A stretch of 64,000 nt of DNA, from the NCBI RefSeq assembly GCF_005221325.1, contig NZ_CP039889.1:992001-1056000 (forward strand), given 5' to 3'. Under the pieces are notes generated by a model. It saw only the letters and a list, made by a program, of their open reading frames with translations, was not told where the DNA came from and made no database searches. The position numbers and the translations under genes are program-made. Numbering within the stretch: the stretch's first letter is position 1; each line of letters opens with the position of its first letter. The stretch comes from Agrobacterium tumefaciens. Lineage in GTDB: Bacteria > Pseudomonadota > Alphaproteobacteria > Rhizobiales > Rhizobiaceae. Below are positions 27,387 through 35,883 of this stretch, in pieces.

Positions 27387-27409
27387 AGCGCGCCCCGTTG
27401 CGCGCTTTT
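27387..27409 (+). terminator. Probable terminator of purEK
   Basis: AGCGCG and CGCGCT pair around an eight-base loop, followed by TTTTG. It is short but placed about 70 bases past purK and before the L36 gene. Confidence 0.55.
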
Positions 27410-27459
27410 GATTGTTAGAATAGCACGGCAGAACCCGTGCAAAACTGCGGACCAGTAAA

Positions 27460-27585
27460 ATGAAGATCAAGAATTCGCTTAAAGCGCTTAAGGCCCGTCA
27501 TCGCGATAACCGCCTGGTTCGCCGCAAGGGCCGCGTCTACATCATCAACAAGCAGAACCCGCGTTTCAAGGCTCGTCAGGGCTGA
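27460..27585 (+). CDS. rpmJ: 50S ribosomal protein L36, Cys-free type
   Basis: The 41-residue basic protein starts [20 protein letters not shown] and ends [12 protein letters not shown]. The [22 protein letters not shown] tail is diagnostic of L36. The zinc-binding CxxC and distal Cys/His ligands of the classic protein are absent, so this is the zinc-independent (YkgO-like) form. It stands alone between purK and a TPR gene. Whether another L36 gene exists elsewhere in the genome cannot be seen. Confidence 0.93.
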   Translation: MKIKNSLKALKARHRDNRLVRRKGRVYIINKQNPRFKARQG

Positions 27586-27686
27586 TAGATTGCGACTGCG
27601 GTTCGCGATTGAACGCGCGGATCACTTTGTTGACAGTGCAGAAGTTTGCATTTGATATTGGGCGCAGTCGGGTTAAGCTTTAACCC

Positions 27687-28307
27687 ATGCGCCCAAATCG
27701 TTTTTGCACGGCTATCCTCCTCGCTCAGGGTTTCCTGTTTGCCGGCCTCCTGATTCCGGGAATGGCCGCCATTAGCCATGCGGCGGATGGACAGCAGCCT
27801 GCTGCGGCAGAAGCCGCGCCTTCCCCTGCCAAGACGATCGACACTCTTTTCGCATCGCTGAAAAAAGAGCGCAACACAGTCAAGGCGCGCAGCATCGCCA
27901 ACCAGATCGCCTCCGAATGGAACGATTCCGGCAGCGCGACGGTCAATCTCCTGATGCAATGGGCCGGCGAAGCCGCGGACGAAAAGCGGAACGCGGCGGC
28001 TTATGATTTTCTCGACCAGGTCATTTTGCTCGACCCGAACTATGTGCAGGCGCCTTATCGCCGCGCCATGGTGCATTTTGCCGATGGTGATACCCGCAAG
28101 GCAATGGCCGACATCAACCTGACCCTCGAAAAAGAGCCGCGTTATTTCCCGGCGCTGGCAAGCCTTGCCAACATCCTCGAAGCCTCCGGCCGCCACGAGC
28201 TGGCACTGAAGGCCTGGGAACAATATCTGGCAGTTTACCCCGCAGACAAGGACGCCCGCAAGGAAGCCGCCGATCTCTCGGAAAAGCTGGCGGGCACACG
28301 CGGCTGA
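27687..28307 (+). CDS. Exported TPR-repeat protein
   Basis: A 206-residue protein with a signal peptide (MRPNRFCTAILLAQGFLFAG..., cleavage near SHA/ADG) and an Ala/Pro-rich linker (35-48). Two to three TPR-like helix pairs follow, such as AAAYDFLDQVILLDPNYVQA, ADGDTRKAMADINLTLEKEP and HELALKAWEQYLAVYP. It is probably a periplasmic scaffold. The partner is unknown; the neighbours are L36 and the convergent gapR. Confidence 0.85.
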   Translation: MRPNRFCTAILLAQGFLFAGLLIPGMAAISHAADGQQPAAAEAAPSPAKTIDTLFASLKKERNTVKARSIANQIASEWNDSGSATVNLLMQWAGEAADEKRNAAAYDFLDQVILLDPNYVQAPYRRAMVHFADGDTRKAMADINLTLEKEPRYFPALASLANILEASGRHELALKAWEQYLAVYPADKDARKEAADLSEKLAGTRG

Positions 28308-28326
28308 ATTTGACAAAAGCACAAAC

Positions 28327-28354
28327 AAAAATCGCCGCAAAAGCGGCGATTTTT
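28327..28354. terminator. Bidirectional terminator between the TPR gene and gapR
   Basis: AAAAATCGCCGC and GCGGCGATTTTT form a 12-base perfect stem around AAAA. A/T runs on both sides make it work for both convergent genes. Confidence 0.92.
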
Positions 28355-28375
28355 CATTGAGGCTTTCTCAGCCGA

Positions 28376-28633
28376 TCATTCCATGCCGAGCGCGGCCATA
28401 TAGGTCTGGAGAATCGTTTCTTCCTCAATACGCTCGTTGGCATCCTTCTTGCGCAGACGAATGATGGTGCGAATCGCCTTGGTGTCGTAACCACGGCCCT
28501 TCGCCTCGCCCATGACATCCTTGATATCGCCCTGAATGGCGGCCTTTTCCTCTTCGAGGCGCTCGACGCGCTCGATGAACTGACGCAGTTCTGCGGCGGC
28601 GACGGTTTCGGTGGTGCTTGTTTCGTCCATCAT
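28376..28633 (-). CDS. gapR: GapR nucleoid-associated protein (DUF2312)
   Basis: GapR in Caulobacter binds AT-rich and overtwisted DNA and supports replication and cell-cycle control. The 85-residue product has the DUF2312 core: [20 protein letters not shown] (first helix), [35 protein letters not shown], then [14 protein letters not shown]. The [17 protein letters not shown] stretch provides the basic DNA clamp. The ATG pair at 28633/28630 follows AAAGGATGAT. TATAAT on the minus strand at 28672-28677 is a plausible -10 element. It is the third cell-cycle gene here with zapA and rcdA. Confidence 0.88.
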   Translation of the reverse strand: MMDETSTTETVAAAELRQFIERVERLEEEKAAIQGDIKDVMGEAKGRGYDTKAIRTIIRLRKKDANERIEEETILQTYMAALGME

Positions 28634-28781
28634 ATCATCCTTTATTGGCGGCCCGCATGTGAGCCTTGTTCATTATATCCGGGCGAAGTCGTCGCCGGTC
28701 GCTGCCAGCGGACAGCAAAATTCAGGCCTGTGAACTGCCCACTGAAAGGCGTTCCGTCAAGTTGATTCCGTCGATGAGGAC

Positions 28782-29087
28782 TTATTCCTTGGGCCGGTTC
28801 TGCTCGAAAGCGGCTTTCTGGTCGCCACTCGCTTCGCCCTGATATCTCTCTTTCCAATCCTCATACGGCATGCCGTAGACGATTTCCCGGGATTGATCCT
28901 TGCTGAGCGGAACACCAGCTTCCTCGGCCGCCTCCCGATACCAGTTGGAAAGGCAATTGCGGCAGAAGCCCGCGAGATTCATCAGGTCGATATTCTGCAC
29001 ATCGTGGCGTTCACGAAGGTGCTTGACGAGGCGGCGGAAGGCGGCGGCCTCGAACTCGATCTGCCTGTTGTCGTTCTCATTCGTCAT
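28782..29087 (-). CDS. DUF1244 domain protein
   Basis: A 101-residue cytosolic protein. The core FEAAAFRRLVKHLRERHDVQ NIDLMNLAGFCRNCLSNWYREAA, with a CxxC in FCRNCL, and the following YGMPYEDWKERY are the DUF1244 signature. The CxxC hints at metal binding or redox sensing, but no activity is known to me. It lies 15 bases downstream of the N-formylglutamate amidohydrolase gene on the same strand and is likely in one transcript. Confidence 0.87.
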   Translation of the reverse strand: MTNENDNRQIEFEAAAFRRLVKHLRERHDVQNIDLMNLAGFCRNCLSNWYREAAEEAGVPLSKDQSREIVYGMPYEDWKERYQGEASGDQKAAFEQNRPKE

Positions 29088-29102
29088 GGCAAAACTCCAG
29101 GC

Positions 29103-29891
29103 TCAATAGGGGCCGGTGCGAGAGGCGAACAGCTGATATTCATGCAGGACGGGATCGTCATTCATTGCGGCGAAAATGGGAGCGAGCCGATCCGACCATT
29201 CCGCGATCCCCTTCTCATCCGTGATCAGATCCTGCCGAACCTCCAGAAGCGCATGCGGTATGCCCTTCATCATGCAATGCCGATACATGGTGTCGCCCTT
29301 GAGCGCGCCGTCATAGGGCTCGTTGTCGCCAACGAGAATGTCGCCGGTGGCGCGCAGATGCGCCAGAAGCGGATCGACCGCACGGTGGTCCGTGTCCCAC
29401 AGAACCGCCGCATGCCATGGCCGCGGCGTTTCTTTCCAGAACGGCGTATAGGAATGCAGCGACAGGACGAGCGGCGCTTCTTCGGACGCCTCCGCAACGC
29501 CGGTCAGCACGCGGTCCACGGCATTGTGATAGGGCCGATGAAAAACCTCGATCCTCCTTTGCCATTCCTCATCCGCAATCGGATGATTACCGGGGATGAT
29601 CGCACCGTCCGAAATCTTCATGATGAGGGTCGGATCGTCCTCGCCGCGATTCGGATCGATCAGCAGCCGTGAGAACCGCCCGAGCACAGCCGGCACGCCA
29701 AGCCGCGCGGCAAGCGATCGTGTCAGCCCTTCTATGCCGATATCAAATGCGATGTGACGATGAAAAGCGGTTTGCGGAAGGCCAAGATTGCCGTAGTGTG
29801 CCGGCAGGAGGTTCATGGCATGGTCCGCCAGAAGAACCATGCCTTTGTCATAATCGCCTTCTATGATTTCATAGGGTATGAAGTCGTTCAT
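29103..29891 (-). CDS. N-formylglutamate amidohydrolase
   Basis: Enzyme of the HutG/FGase family that hydrolyses N-formyl-L-glutamate to glutamate and formate. The 262 residues contain VLLADHAMNLLP near the start, AFDIGIEGLTRSLAARLGVP, SRLLIDPNRGEDDPTLI with the conserved D-x-N-R, and VLSLHSYTPFW with a likely metal-binding His. I use the ATG at 29891 (MNDFIPYEIIEG); an open frame reaches 29936. No hut genes are adjacent, so the substrate could be another formyl-amino acid. Confidence 0.85.
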   Translation of the reverse strand: MNDFIPYEIIEGDYDKGMVLLADHAMNLLPAHYGNLGLPQTAFHRHIAFDIGIEGLTRSLAARLGVPAVLGRFSRLLIDPNRGEDDPTLIMKISDGAIIPGNHPIADEEWQRRIEVFHRPYHNAVDRVLTGVAEASEEAPLVLSLHSYTPFWKETPRPWHAAVLWDTDHRAVDPLLAHLRATGDILVGDNEPYDGALKGDTMYRHCMMKGIPHALLEVRQDLITDEKGIAEWSDRLAPIFAAMNDDPVLHEYQLFASRTGPY

Positions 29892-30011
29892 CGATGATTT
29901 TCTGGGGCAGGATTGAGGAGAGAAACTTGATGGCATGGCTTGAGGCCGGGCGCAAGTTCAGGCGGAAGAACAGCCATCTACCTTACCGCACTCACGATCC
30001 CACGAACAATA

Positions 30012-30021
30012 TAATCGATTA
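30012..30021. promoter_or_regulatory. LacI-family-like operator core upstream of DUF1036-pyk
   Basis: TAATCGATTA is a 10-base palindrome containing AATCGATT, which fits AANCGNTT. It lies 66 bases before the DUF1036 start. A second inverted repeat, TTGGCG-GCCA-CGCCAA, follows at 30040-30055. Function is inferred from the likeness to the fba and tkt sites. Confidence 0.4.
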
Positions 30022-30086
30022 AACTCGCGTTGACTTTCTTTGGCGGCCACGCCAAGAAGTGTGTTCATTATAACCATGGAATCCGG

Positions 30087-30569
30087 ATGGAAGCCGTGAC
30101 TCAGTCATCTCTCGCTCTTCCTCGCCACTTTCGGCATCTTGCCCGTCTTTTCTCCACAGCGGCATTGTTTCTGACCCCGTTTGTCTTCGTGGAGACCGCG
30201 CATGCGGATTTCCGCGTCTGCAACAGCACGCAAAACCTCGTTGGGGTCGCAATCGGCTACCGGGGGCAGGATGGCTGGGTCAGTGAAGGTTGGTGGCAGG
30301 TCCCCTCCTCCACCTGCGCAACGCTGATAGAGGGTGAGTTGCAGTCGCGTTATTATTATCTTTATGCCGAGGACGCCGCTCACGGCGGCCGCTGGACCGG
30401 TGACGTCAACATGTGCGTGGCGGAAAACGAGTTCAAGATCGCCGGCGTAGACGATTGTTATGCCCGCAGCTTCCAGAGAATGGGTTTCAAGGAATATGAC
30501 ACGGGCAGACAGGGCAGCTGGATGGTCCAGCTTTCCGATACGCCAGGCACACAGGGAAATCAAAACTGA
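30087..30569 (+). CDS. Exported DUF1036 protein
   Basis: A 160-residue protein with a signal peptide ending near AHA/DFR. The mature DUF1036 domain starts DFRVCNSTQNLVGVAIGYRG and continues through EGWWQVPSSTC, YYYLYAEDA and DDCYARSFQRMGFKEYDTG. Four cysteines could form two periplasmic disulfides. I choose the ATG at 30087 (GGA 8 bases upstream); an open frame starts at 30030. Its TGA overlaps the pyk ATG by one base, so an exported protein of unknown role is coupled to a glycolytic enzyme. Confidence 0.84.
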   Translation: MEAVTQSSLALPRHFRHLARLFSTAALFLTPFVFVETAHADFRVCNSTQNLVGVAIGYRGQDGWVSEGWWQVPSSTCATLIEGELQSRYYYLYAEDAAHGGRWTGDVNMCVAENEFKIAGVDDCYARSFQRMGFKEYDTGRQGSWMVQLSDTPGTQGNQN

Positions 30570-32008
30570 TGAAGCGTAACCGCAAAGTCAAAATTCTTGC
30601 AACTCTCGGCCCGGCCTCTTCCGACGAGGCCATGATCGAAAAGCTGCATCTTGCTGGCGCCGATCTTTTCCGGATCAACATGAGCCATGCGAGCCACGAC
30701 GTGATGCGGACGCTCATTCAGCGCATCCGCTCTGTCGAAAGCCGCAACGGCCGTCCCATCGGCATTCTGGCCGACCTGCAGGGTCCCAAGCTGCGCGTCG
30801 GAAAATTTGCCGAGACCAAGGTCGATCTGGTTCCGGGCCAAACCTTCACGCTTGATAACAACGATACCCCCGGCGACAACACCCGCGTTTTCCTGCCGCA
30901 TCCTGAAATTCTCGAGGCGGTCAAGCCCGGTCACCGCCTGCTGATCGATGACGGCAAGCTGCACCTGCGCGCTGAAAAAAGCGACGGCAAGAGCATCGTC
31001 ACCACGGTCGTTTCCGGCACTCGCATTTCCGACCGCAAGGGCATCAGCCTGCCCGACACCCTGCTTGGCGTCGGCGTTCTGACAGACAAGGACCGCGTCG
31101 ATCTCGAAGCCGTTCTCGAGACCAACGAAGTAGACTGGGTTGCTCTTTCCTTCGTTCAGCGCCCGGAAGACCTGGCGGAGGTGCGCAAGATTTCGCGCGG
31201 TCGCGTTGGCCTGATGTCCAAGATCGAAAAGCCGCAGGCTGTCGAACGCATCGAAGAAATCATCGAGCTTTCCGACGCATTGATGGTTGCGCGCGGCGAT
31301 CTTGGCGTGGAAATGCCGTTGGAAGCTGTTCCGGGCATTCAGAAGCAGCTGACCCGTGCCTGCCGGCGCGCCGGCAAGCCTGTCGTTGTTGCCACCCAGA
31401 TGCTGGAATCGATGATCACCGCCCCGGTTCCGACCCGCGCGGAAGTGTCGGACGTTGCAACTGCAGTGTTCGAAGGCGCCGACGCCATCATGCTTTCGGC
31501 TGAGTCCGCTTCCGGCGATTATCCGATCGAAGCCGTATCGACCATGGCGTCCATCGCCAGCACGGTGGAACAGGACCCCTATTATTCCAACATCATCTAC
31601 GCGCAGCGTCCGCAGCCGGAAGCAACCGGCGCCGACGCCATTTCGCTTGCCGCCCGCCAGATTGCCGAAACGCTGAACCTTGCGGCGATCGTCACCTACA
31701 CCTCATCGGGCACGACCGGCCTGCGCGCCGCGCGTGAGCGACCGCAGGTGCCGATCATTGCGCTGTCGCCGATCATCCAGACCGCGCGCCGCCTGTCGGT
31801 CGTCTGGGGCCTTCACTGCGTCGTCACCGGTGATGCCAGCGATCTGGACGACATGGTGAACCGCGCTTGTCGCATCGTCGTTTCCGAAGGTTTCGGCAAG
31901 CCAGGTGATCGCATCATCATCTCCGCCGGCGTTCCGCTCGGCACCCCCGGCGCAACCAACATGGTGCGCATCGCCTATATCGGCTCGGACGGCCAGAGCG
32001 GCGTCTGA
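30569..32008 (+). CDS. pyk: Pyruvate kinase
   Basis: Converts phosphoenolpyruvate and ADP to pyruvate and ATP. The 479 residues carry LATLGPASS (10-18), FRINMSH (34-40), DLQGPKLRVG (69-78), the catalytic SKIEKPQAV with Lys218 and the metal-binding Glu220, and ARGDLGVEMP (241-250) with Asp244. The C-terminal allosteric domain begins near residue 345. The start overlaps the DUF1036 stop (TGATG). A LacI-like palindrome upstream of DUF1036 may control the pair. Confidence 0.96.
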   Translation: MKRNRKVKILATLGPASSDEAMIEKLHLAGADLFRINMSHASHDVMRTLIQRIRSVESRNGRPIGILADLQGPKLRVGKFAETKVDLVPGQTFTLDNNDTPGDNTRVFLPHPEILEAVKPGHRLLIDDGKLHLRAEKSDGKSIVTTVVSGTRISDRKGISLPDTLLGVGVLTDKDRVDLEAVLETNEVDWVALSFVQRPEDLAEVRKISRGRVGLMSKIEKPQAVERIEEIIELSDALMVARGDLGVEMPLEAVPGIQKQLTRACRRAGKPVVVATQMLESMITAPVPTRAEVSDVATAVFEGADAIMLSAESASGDYPIEAVSTMASIASTVEQDPYYSNIIYAQRPQPEATGADAISLAARQIAETLNLAAIVTYTSSGTTGLRAARERPQVPIIALSPIIQTARRLSVVWGLHCVVTGDASDLDDMVNRACRIVVSEGFGKPGDRIIISAGVPLGTPGATNMVRIAYIGSDGQSGV

Positions 32009-32026
32009 TAGACAAATACCAAGCAA

Positions 32027-32058
32027 CAAAAAACCCGCCGGCGACGGCGGGTTTTTTG
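32027..32058. terminator. Bidirectional terminator after pyk
   Basis: ACCCGCCG and CGGCGGGT pair around GCGA, extended by A and T runs on both sides. It serves pyk and the convergent DUF882 gene. Confidence 0.92.
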
Positions 32059-32088
32059 TTGGCCTTTCGACCGTCTGATAAAACAGGC

Positions 32089-33996
32089 TCAGTGCATCTT
32101 CACCGGCGTGCTGAAGCGGCTGGATTCGATGGCCACGGCACCCGGCTTGAAGCTCGCCGAGGAGGCGGAGGCCGACATCTCTTTGCTGAGCATGCGGTTG
32201 GCGACAACGCGCGGCGCCTTTACCGAGCGTCCGGTCGTACCCTTGTTCTGGTTGAGCGCCCAATCCGAAATAAGATCCTGCGTCAGGCGTCCACCGCCCA
32301 CCATGGCCTGCTCGGAAACGGCTGCATCCTGCTTGCTCGGGCGCGAACCCTTGGTCGGAAGGCCGGCGCTGAGGCCACCACTGATGGCGGGCTTCAGATC
32401 GAAAGCATCACCAAAACCAGGCTGCGGAGCGGCCTTGGCCGTTTCAGCGGGCGCGACGGTAACCTTGTGGTTGACGGCGGCCGGGAACGGCGCAGCTGTC
32501 GGCATGGCGGCGGACTGGACCTGCGAACGGGCAGCCTGACCGCTCTGTTCAAGAGCCGCAACCACGGTCGGCGAAAGCGTATCCTGCTGTGCCTCGGCGA
32601 GATCATCTTCGCCTTCCGGATCAGCATTCGCCGCCGCCAGCAGGGCTTCCGCCACGGCCGGACGATTGGCCGGAACCGGAATAGAGGCGAGTTCGCCGGT
32701 CGCGGCCGGTGTCGCACCATCGGCAGAAGCCGTCAGGATCGACCCTTCCGCATCACCCTTCATGCCACGCGGGCCGAGAAGGGTGGGCACGGGCACGGAA
32801 ACCTCAGCCAGATCGGCAAATTGCTGGCGCTCGGCCGGCGCTGACGTCGGCGTCGGCGTGGTTGCCGCCTGCAGGGCATCCTGCGCGGCATTGCGGGCCG
32901 GAGAATAAAGCGCAGTCGCAAGGCCGGCATTGGCAGGCGGCTGGTTGCCGAATGCAGGACGAGCCGTCGGCAGCGGCGCATCGGTCACGCCGGGAAGGGC
33001 CCGTGCTGAAGCAACAGCAATGGTGGGTTCAGGCTCGGGAGCCGCCTGCTGCGGAGCCGCCGGGCGAGCGACCGCCGGGCGTTCTGCGGGCTCCGGCGCT
33101 GCGATGCTATCGGGATCTTCATCCTCGTCACCGCCGCCAAAGAGTGCCTGCAACAGGGTCTTGCGCTTGCCGCCGCCACCGGAGGAATCAGGGCCGGAAC
33201 CGGCGCTGGAAGCGACCTGAATGGAGGAGGAGCTGACGCGCTTCTTGTAATCGGCGATCGCCTGCTCATAACCGGGAAGCGGCTTGCCATCGGACGGAAG
33301 ATGCAGCGTATTGCCCTTCGGGAAAATGCGCACGAGTTCCTGACGGCTCATGCGCGGCCAGGCGCGAACGCCACCGACATCCATGTGCACGAAGGGAGAA
33401 CCGGAGGTAGGATAAAAGCCGACGCCGCCGATCTGCATCTGCATGCCGATTTCACGCAGCGTGGCAAGCTTCACGCCGGGAATGTAAAAGTCCATGGCCT
33501 TGCCGAGCATATGCTGGCTTTTTTCCGCAACGCCCTTGGTGCGCGTGCGCAACAGGCCATTGGTCTCGGGCGAACGGAAGGCCGAAACGACATTGATGTA
33601 ATCGGTCGCGCCACTGCGACGATAAACTTCCCAGACGAGATCGAAAAGGCGCGGATCCATGCGCGTCGGCTGATTGCGGCGCCAGTCACGCAAGAAACGG
33701 TTCAGCTCCTGCAGACCTTTCTGGTCGTATTTTCCATTGCGCTTGAAGGTGATGACCGCCTTCTCGCGTGTATGGATATAATACAGTTTGAGGCTGCGCG
33801 TCTCGGCGGCGGCTTCCGTCGCCGAAACACCTACGAAGGGCATTGCGGCGAGCATCAGGCAGGCAAAGGTGACAGCGCGCGCCGACAGCTTCGTGCATAT
33901 ATCCTTGATCAAGCCGCGCGCAATCTTGGTCGAAAGCGCGTTATTCCGATGCAGATATGGCAATTCGATCCCCGCCTGGAAGACAATTTCTGTCAC
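32089..33996 (-). CDS. DUF882/YcbK-type M15 peptidase with long disordered C-terminal tail
   Basis: A 635-residue envelope protein. A hydrophobic signal/anchor lies at about 40-62. The catalytic domain (about 65-225) has SAFRSPETN, SQHMLGKAMDF with His162 and Asp169, and PFVHMDVGG with His204 and Asp206. This is the zinc site of M15A/YcbK-like peptidoglycan peptidases. The remaining 400 residues are low-complexity, rich in Ala, Pro, Ser and Glu, far longer than the usual YcbK protein (~180 residues). The start is a GTG at 33996 with GAGG just upstream, 40 residues before the hydrophobic segment. A later start is possible. Confidence 0.82.
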   Translation of the reverse strand: MTEIVFQAGIELPYLHRNNALSTKIARGLIKDICTKLSARAVTFACLMLAAMPFVGVSATEAAAETRSLKLYYIHTREKAVITFKRNGKYDQKGLQELNRFLRDWRRNQPTRMDPRLFDLVWEVYRRSGATDYINVVSAFRSPETNGLLRTRTKGVAEKSQHMLGKAMDFYIPGVKLATLREIGMQMQIGGVGFYPTSGSPFVHMDVGGVRAWPRMSRQELVRIFPKGNTLHLPSDGKPLPGYEQAIADYKKRVSSSSIQVASSAGSGPDSSGGGGKRKTLLQALFGGGDEDEDPDSIAAPEPAERPAVARPAAPQQAAPEPEPTIAVASARALPGVTDAPLPTARPAFGNQPPANAGLATALYSPARNAAQDALQAATTPTPTSAPAERQQFADLAEVSVPVPTLLGPRGMKGDAEGSILTASADGATPAATGELASIPVPANRPAVAEALLAAANADPEGEDDLAEAQQDTLSPTVVAALEQSGQAARSQVQSAAMPTAAPFPAAVNHKVTVAPAETAKAAPQPGFGDAFDLKPAISGGLSAGLPTKGSRPSKQDAAVSEQAMVGGGRLTQDLISDWALNQNKGTTGRSVKAPRVVANRMLSKEMSASASSASFKPGAVAIESSRFSTPVKMH

Positions 33997-34172
33997 ATTG
34001 CCTCAAATGAACGTCAAATACGGTGACACGATGGCAAAATTGCCACACACATGCAACCTTCCTCTACATAGTGAATCAGTGACTAACAAGAGGTTTATAG
34101 ACGGTAAGCGGATATCCTTGCTCAGAAGTTAACGAATTTCACGATCTGCCTCGGAATAAGCGGTTTGGGCCC

Positions 34173-35714
34173 TCAGGCGGCATCTCGAAGCGGATCATCC
34201 GGATCGATCCCATAATCCTTCAGCTTACGATAAAGCGTCGAGCGGCCGATGCCGAGCTTTCTCGCGACCTGACTCATCTGACCGCGATAGAAACGAAGGG
34301 CGAAACGGATGAGTTCCTCTTCGATCTCGGCCAGTTTCCGAATATTACCCGAATCGTCCATGCTGGAGATCAGGTTTCCGCCCCGATAAATGGTGGTGGA
34401 AATATCCGAAGGCTCCTCGATGACGGCATGGCTTTCAGGAGCCGGCGGCGGCGAATAGGCCGCAAGCTTCAACGACGAGCCGGATGGCGAGCGGATGATA
34501 TCCTCCCCATCATCGCCATTCGAAAACTCCGGCAGCTGCAGCGCGATCTGCGGAAAATCGGAATCCGACAGCTCCTCACCCTGAGAGAGAACCACGGCGC
34601 GGAAAACGGCGTTTTCCAGCTGGCGGATATTGCCCGGCCAGTCGTAGGCCGTCAGCAGCGCCAGCGCACTGGCATCGAGACCGACGGGATTGGGCAGTTT
34701 CTGTTCCGCCGAAAAGCGTTCGGCGAAAACCCGCGCCAGATGGGGAATATCTTCCTTGCGGCGGCGCAGCGCCGGAATGGTGATCGGAAAGACGTTGAGG
34801 CGATAATAGAGGTCCTCGCGGAAGCGGCCTTCCTTCACCTCTTCGATGAGGTTCTTGTTGGTGGCGGAAATCAGCCGCACATTGACCTTCTGAACCCGCG
34901 CGGAGCCGACCGTTTCGATTTCGCCCTGCTGGACGGCGCGGAGCAGCTTCACCTGCACGTCGAGCGGCAGATCGCCGATTTCATCGAGGAACAGCGTGCC
35001 GCCATCCGCCTCCATGAACTTGCCGACGTGTTTTTCTGTCGCACCGGTGAAGGCGCCCTTCTCGTGGCCGAAAAGGATGCTTTCCACGAGATTATGGGGG
35101 ATGGCACCACAATTGACCGTTATGAACGGCTTGTTCGCGCGGTCGCCGGCCGACTGGATGGCGCGGGCGACCATTTCCTTGCCCACGCCGGATTCGCCTT
35201 CCAGCACCACGGGAATGCTGGACTGGGCAGCGCGCTGCGCAAGTTCGATGACCCTCAGCATTGCGGGGCTCGCGGAAACGATATCGGTAAAATTCACTGC
35301 ATTGCTCCGTCCGCGCCTGCCCGTGCGGGCCTTTGCCTCTCTCCTGTCGAGCTTGAGCGCATTGGAGATGGCGGCGCCGATCCTTTCCGGCGAAACCGGC
35401 TTCACGACGAAATCGAAGGCGCCGGCGCGCATGGCCTGCACGACGGTGTCGATGCCGCCCTGCCCGGTCTGGACGATGACGGGAACATCCGTGCCGAGTT
35501 CGCCAACGGCCTTCAGAAAGGCAAGCCCGTCCATTTCCGGCATCATCAGATCGAGGACAATGACGTTGATCTCGCCGCTATATTGCTTGAGCAGTTCCAG
35601 CCCCGCCCTGCCGTTTTCGGCAAGCAAGGCCAGATGCCCATAACGTTCCACCGCATTTTTGAGCAGGCGGCGCTGGACGGGATCATCGTCTATCACGAGA
35701 GCATGCGCGGTCAT
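34173..35714 (-). CDS. Sigma-54-dependent response regulator (NtrC family)
   Basis: A 513-residue activator. The receiver domain (1-120) has Asp9-11, the phospho-acceptor Asp55 and Lys105. The AAA+ domain (about 145-385) has Walker A GESGVGKE (173-180) and the sigma-54 contact GAFTGA (220-225), intact. A linker rich in Pro/Ser leads to a C-terminal Fis-type helix-turn-helix (about 465-500, QMSQVARKLGIGRSTLYRKL). No histidine kinase gene is adjacent, so it is an orphan here and its targets are unknown. Confidence 0.92.
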   Translation of the reverse strand: MTAHALVIDDDPVQRRLLKNAVERYGHLALLAENGRAGLELLKQYSGEINVIVLDLMMPEMDGLAFLKAVGELGTDVPVIVQTGQGGIDTVVQAMRAGAFDFVVKPVSPERIGAAISNALKLDRREAKARTGRRGRSNAVNFTDIVSASPAMLRVIELAQRAAQSSIPVVLEGESGVGKEMVARAIQSAGDRANKPFITVNCGAIPHNLVESILFGHEKGAFTGATEKHVGKFMEADGGTLFLDEIGDLPLDVQVKLLRAVQQGEIETVGSARVQKVNVRLISATNKNLIEEVKEGRFREDLYYRLNVFPITIPALRRRKEDIPHLARVFAERFSAEQKLPNPVGLDASALALLTAYDWPGNIRQLENAVFRAVVLSQGEELSDSDFPQIALQLPEFSNGDDGEDIIRSPSGSSLKLAAYSPPPAPESHAVIEEPSDISTTIYRGGNLISSMDDSGNIRKLAEIEEELIRFALRFYRGQMSQVARKLGIGRSTLYRKLKDYGIDPDDPLRDAA

Positions 35715-35883
35715 TTTTAGCTCCGGTTTCCGGTTTATGGACCTGCTTCATGCGGTCCCTTATGCCGCACTCTGCCACGGGAGACTTGAACATCCAGTTT
35801 TGAGAATTGCTTGCATTTTATCCATTGCCGCGGGAAACAGGGTCCCCATATGCTTTGACAGCATAACCAGAAGGATACGTCCG

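Noticed and set aside
28642..28857. 71-codon minus-strand frame between gapR and DUF1244
   Set aside because: Overlaps DUF1244 in another frame and has no RBS or conserved pattern; the spacer more likely holds the gapR promoter.
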